From Sandaracinaceae bacterium (lineage in GTDB: Bacteria > Myxococcota_A > Polyangia > Polyangiales > Houyiibacteriaceae), in NCBI GenBank assembly GCA_012514415.1, contig JAAZAH010000131.1, positions 1-25,965 of the forward strand: a stretch of 25,965 nt of DNA, written 5' to 3'. Numbering within the stretch: the first letter of the stretch is position 1; every line of letters begins with the position of its first letter. The position numbers were made by a program, and so were the translations under genes. Shown in pieces: positions 22,956 through 25,965 of this stretch. The notes beneath the pieces were generated by a model. It did no database searches. It saw nothing but the letters and a program-made list of their open reading frames with translations, and was not told where the DNA came from.

Positions 22956-24823
22956 TCGATTATGGGCAGACCCTCCGCTTCGTCGTGGAGATCGCCAAAG
23001 AGGCTGGGGAGCTTTTTCGACAGGCCTTTTTTCAGCGCGGTGGTCCGCCGGGTGAGGATGGGAAGAGCCCCATCGACGTCGAAGCCGAGCGCCTCCTTCG
23101 GGCGCGGATCGCAGCGGCCTTTCCAAGCCATGGAATCCGCGCCGAGGAGCTCCCGGCGCTCGATCGTTTGCCCCAAGGCCGCGAGACGCATTTCTGGCTT
23201 ATCGATCCAAACGATGGAACGCGCGGCTATCTCTCGGGCTTTCGTGAGAGCACCGTCTCCATCGCCTTGATCCGAGGAGACGAGCCTGTGCTCGGCGTAA
23301 TCTTAGCGCCTTGTCTTCCGCTCGGCCGAGAGGATCTCTTCACGTGGGCCCTCGGTGAGCCGTTGATGCGCAATGGCGTAAAGCTCCCGCCGCTTAGCGA
23401 CGCGCCCTACGATGAGAACACCCGCCTCGCGATCTCGCATAACGCGGATTTTGCCCCTTTCGAAAACTCTCGAAGCATCGCGCCAGCGCGCTACCTCTCC
23501 ATCCCTTCACTCGCTTACCGCCTCGCCCTCGCCGCGGCCGGCGAAGTGGACGCCTCGGTGAGCATCAAGGGACCGCGCGATTTCGATTTCGCCGCCGGAC
23601 ACGCGCTCATTCGTGGCGCAGGCGGGATGCTCGTCGATGAGCGGGGCGCCGAACCTCGCTATCGCCCGGACGCGATGGATCTTTGTCATTTCTGCTTTGC
23701 CGGAAAACCAAGCGTCGTTCGTGAGCTCTTGAGGCGGGATTTTGATCGCGTCAACCGTGCCCCCGACGAGAGCCTCCCGCCTCATGGACTTCTCCGCCCA
23801 CGGCGGGGTGAGAACGAACCCGAATCGTCGCTCTATGATCGCGCACTCGGCGCGCTATACGGGCTCCTCATCGGGGATGCGATGGGGAGCGCCTACGAAG
23901 GGCGGAGTCCAAATGAGCTCGGGGAGCTTCCGAACGCGCTCATGGGGAGCCCCATCCACCAAACCATTGCGGGTCAGCCCACCGACGATGGCGAGATGGC
24001 GCTTGCGATGGCGCGCGCAATCGCCGAGAGCGGTCGATTCGATGAGGCTGCGATCGCCTCGAGCTATGCGCGTTGGTACGACAGCGAGCCCTTCTCCATC
24101 GGTCATACGACGACGATGGCCCTTCGCGCGGCGAGCGAGGCCGAAAAACAGGGGCTCGATCCAGTCACGGCGATGGCCCAAGCAAGCGCTAAGGAGAGCC
24201 AAGCCAATGGCGCCTTAATGCGGGCCGCACCACTCGCGCTCGCCTTCCTTTATCAGCCGGCCGAAGCCCTCGAAGACGCCGCTCGAAAGGAGGCGAGCCT
24301 GACACATCCCAACGCCGCCTGTCTCGACGCCAACGCGATCTACCTTTATGCACTCGCCGGTCTCATTCGCGACGAAGCGAGCCCTCCGCAGCTTCTCCGG
24401 GAGGCGCGCTCGCTCGCATCGAAAGGTCGGTTCGGACCGCTTGTCGGTGAAATCCTCGAAGCCGCGTCCAAGGGGCCGCCGAGCGATGTGTTCACGCAGA
24501 TGGGTTGGCTCAAACACGGGATGCATTTCGCGTTTCATGCGCTCGTCCACGCCGAGGATTTCGTGAGCGGCATACAATCGGTCATCCGCGCAGGCGGCGA
24601 CACGGACACCAACGCTGCCATCGTCGGAGCGATTCTTGGGGCGCGCTTCGGAGCCTCCTCGATCCCGGTGTCGATAAGGAACGATATCCGCTCCGCGCGC
24701 GCGGTGAGGGGCGTCGACTTCGTCAAATCGCCGCGGCCCATCACCTATTGGCCGGTCGATCTCGAGGCCATCACGGAGCGCCTCCTCGGCATCTCGCGAA
24801 GCGGCGCAACCAGCCCTTCATGA
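22952..24823 (+). CDS. Fusion of inositol-monophosphatase/CysQ-like phosphatase and ADP-ribosylglycohydrolase
   Basis: The 623-residue protein joins two enzymes. Residues 1-265 are a lithium-sensitive-type phosphatase: acidic Glu65-Glu66 (IRAEELP), the metal motif WLIDPNDGTRGY (Asp85, Asp88) and the C-terminal FDFAAG with Asp212. Relatives hydrolyse inositol phosphates, histidinol phosphate or 3'-phosphoadenosine 5'-phosphate. After a linker (about 266-292, proline and arginine rich), residues 293-615 are an ADP-ribosylglycohydrolase (DraG/ARH fold): GLLIGDAMGSAYEG, PTDDGEMALAMA (Asp345, Asp346), QANGALMRAAPLA and the di-metal motif RAGGDTDTNAAIVGAILG (Asp550, Asp552). Both active sites look intact, so the protein probably removes ADP-ribose from a target and dephosphorylates a related product, or the halves act in sequence on a phosphorylated nucleotide. 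It ends a four-gene coupled operon with two WYL regulators. Confidence 0.9.
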   Translation: MIDYGQTLRFVVEIAKEAGELFRQAFFQRGGPPGEDGKSPIDVEAERLLRARIAAAFPSHGIRAEELPALDRLPQGRETHFWLIDPNDGTRGYLSGFRESTVSIALIRGDEPVLGVILAPCLPLGREDLFTWALGEPLMRNGVKLPPLSDAPYDENTRLAISHNADFAPFENSRSIAPARYLSIPSLAYRLALAAAGEVDASVSIKGPRDFDFAAGHALIRGAGGMLVDERGAEPRYRPDAMDLCHFCFAGKPSVVRELLRRDFDRVNRAPDESLPPHGLLRPRRGENEPESSLYDRALGALYGLLIGDAMGSAYEGRSPNELGELPNALMGSPIHQTIAGQPTDDGEMALAMARAIAESGRFDEAAIASSYARWYDSEPFSIGHTTTMALRAASEAEKQGLDPVTAMAQASAKESQANGALMRAAPLALAFLYQPAEALEDAARKEASLTHPNAACLDANAIYLYALAGLIRDEASPPQLLREARSLASKGRFGPLVGEILEAASKGPPSDVFTQMGWLKHGMHFAFHALVHAEDFVSGIQSVIRAGGDTDTNAAIVGAILGARFGASSIPVSIRNDIRSARAVRGVDFVKSPRPITYWPVDLEAITERLLGISRSGATSPS

Positions 24824-24856
24824 GGAGTCAAAAAGCTCGTCGTGAGAGTGCGCACG

Positions 24857-25965
24857 TCATAGAAATCCGCCCCCACTCAGCGAAAGGCTGAAGCCCGCGC
24901 CTCCCGGGACGACCATCGGCGCGGCTTGAAGTTTGGGGCGGAGCGAAGGGCCACGGTTGGCCGAAGAACGGTGTCGTACAACCCAGCGCGCGACGGTATC
25001 CCCCATCATCGCTCCCCAGATCACATCGGATGCGAAGTGCTGGTTGTTGTATGCGAAGCTGGTCGCCATATAGCTCGCGCCAACATACGCGAGGATGCGA
25101 ATCGGCCACGTCCCGTAATACTCCGCTGCTGTCACGAGGATGGCGAATGCAGAGGCGGTATGCCCCGACGGAGTCCCGCCTGGAAAAAAGACGCGCGTCG
25201 GACCGAAGACGCGGCCTTCACCCACGCCCTGATACGGCCCCTCACGCCCGATGAGGAGCTTGAGCGAGACGTGATAGAACTGCACGATGCCAAGCGCCTC
25301 AAGCATCAGGCTCACGTATTCTCGGAGGCGGGGACGCTTGAAGAAATAAAAACCCGCAGAGAGGATCGTCGTATATGCCGCGATCCCGAGCGTCATCGGT
25401 ATCGTATAAATCTTCGGAAAGAGCGCGTCGAGGAAGGGTGTTCGGGCCGATTGCATCGCACGATAGATGCGAACATCGAGTGAGGGGCCGAGCGGGAGCA
25501 TCATCGTCGTCACAGTGGCGGTCGTGGCGACCATGCGCGTGATTTCGTGCGGGCTCCAATATGGGATGGAGAGCGGGATCGCGACGCCGCTCAAGACGCC
25601 GCGCGGGATGAGCCAGAGGTTGCCGTAGCGGAAGCGATCTTCAACGAGGAGAGGCCGCTTTGCGGTGGGTTGAGGCACCGCTTCCGATGCAATTTCAGGA
25701 GCTGCGGCGCGGACTGCGCGAAGAAGGGCGTCTTCGGCAAAAAGATCGATGGGCCGAGCCTCAGCGTCGCTGTTATCCATTCGGTCGTCTGCTTCGGAAA
25801 GCGCGGGAGCCGCGCCCTCGCTCTCCTCGAAGCTCGCATCTTTCGGCCCGTCGGGGGACTCGATGCGATCCGGCTCCTTGCCAAAAAAACTCTCGAGAGA
25901 ACCGAGGAGCGCGCGCTCAGCCGGCGCGCCGCTTCGCTGCTGGCTTTCTAAGGACTGCGCCGGAC
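24857..25965 (-). CDS. PAP2-fold membrane phosphatase-like protein, 5' end outside window
   Basis: The polytopic protein has PAP2 motifs. Numbered from the ATG at 25780, they are KLLIGREGP (174-182), PSGH (204-207) and SFAYNNQHFASD (241-252). Lys174, Ser205, His207, His248 and Asp252 are kept, but the Arg of motif 1 (expected RP) is Gly181 and the Arg of motif 3 (expected SR) is Phe242, so phosphate binding may be altered. Relatives dephosphorylate phosphatidic acid or undecaprenyl diphosphate at the membrane. The same frame stays open from 25780 to the right edge with no stop and no ATG, GTG or TTG, coding an acidic, flexible stretch (for example ERALLGSLESFFGKE) with coding-like codon use. 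ATG 25780 also lacks a ribosome binding site. I therefore treat the gene as running past the window, with 25780 as the alternative start (307 residues). It converges on the fusion gene, 33 bases away. Confidence 0.8.
   Translation of the reverse strand, partial: PAQSLESQQRSGAPAERALLGSLESFFGKEPDRIESPDGPKDASFEESEGAAPALSEADDRMDNSDAEARPIDLFAEDALLRAVRAAAPEIASEAVPQPTAKRPLLVEDRFRYGNLWLIPRGVLSGVAIPLSIPYWSPHEITRMVATTATVTTMMLPLGPSLDVRIYRAMQSARTPFLDALFPKIYTIPMTLGIAAYTTILSAGFYFFKRPRLREYVSLMLEALGIVQFYHVSLKLLIGREGPYQGVGEGRVFGPTRVFFPGGTPSGHTASAFAILVTAAEYYGTWPIRILAYVGASYMATSFAYNNQHFASDVIWGAMMGDTVARWVVRHRSSANRGPSLRPKLQAAPMVVPGGAGFSLSLSGGGFL

Noticed and set aside
1..25965. Mobile elements, CRISPR arrays, tRNA or rRNA genes
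   Set aside because: I saw no spaced repeat array, transposase or integrase motif, tRNA-like cloverleaf or rRNA sequence. Without a search tool a small RNA could be missed.

Overview
This is a GC-rich, densely coding bacterial window with about 16 supported protein genes and no RNA genes, CRISPR array, transposase or phage gene that I could see. A lipobox protein, periplasmic signal peptides and paired DUF3857/transglutaminase proteins point to a Gram-negative host. The mix with an F420-type LLM oxidoreductase, a decaprenyl-phosphate phosphoribosyltransferase-like UbiA protein and PafB/PafC-like WYL regulators recalls Myxococcota or other former Deltaproteobacteria, or an uncultured relative. 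That placement is inference; no marker gene is present.

Layout. 1-415 (-) is the 5' part of an unrecognised single-pass membrane protein, divergent from a GlcD-like FAD oxidase (501-1901, +). 2035-9356 (-) holds two very large paralogous exported proteins (TPR-like + DUF3857 + transglutaminase fold) joined by an ATGA overlap; the upstream one keeps a Cys-His-Asp triad and the downstream lipoprotein has lost Cys and His. A UbiA-family prenyltransferase (9591-10457, +) diverges from them.

10621-16473 (-) is a run of four co-oriented genes: an FAD hydroxylase, a TetR regulator, an acyl-CoA dehydrogenase and an AtuA-family protein. It looks like a small catabolic cluster for a branched, terpenoid-like or aromatic acid. 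16856-19446 (+) carries an exported SRPBCC protein, DAHP synthase (first step of the shikimate pathway) and a SAM methyltransferase. A strong intrinsic terminator at 19459-19495 separates these from a convergent LLM/F420-type oxidoreductase (19516-20523, -).

20714-24823 (+) is the most unusual part: four genes that overlap or abut. They encode a glutaredoxin-fold protein without its active-site cysteines, two WYL regulators, and a fusion of an inositol-monophosphatase/CysQ-type phosphatase with an ADP-ribosylglycohydrolase. In known systems WYL pairs answer DNA damage and ADP-ribosylglycohydrolases remove ADP-ribose, so a stress-linked nucleotide or ADP-ribose processing operon is a reasonable hypothesis, not something the sequence proves. 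The window ends in a PAP2-fold membrane protein (24857 to the right edge, -) whose reading frame stays open past the window end.
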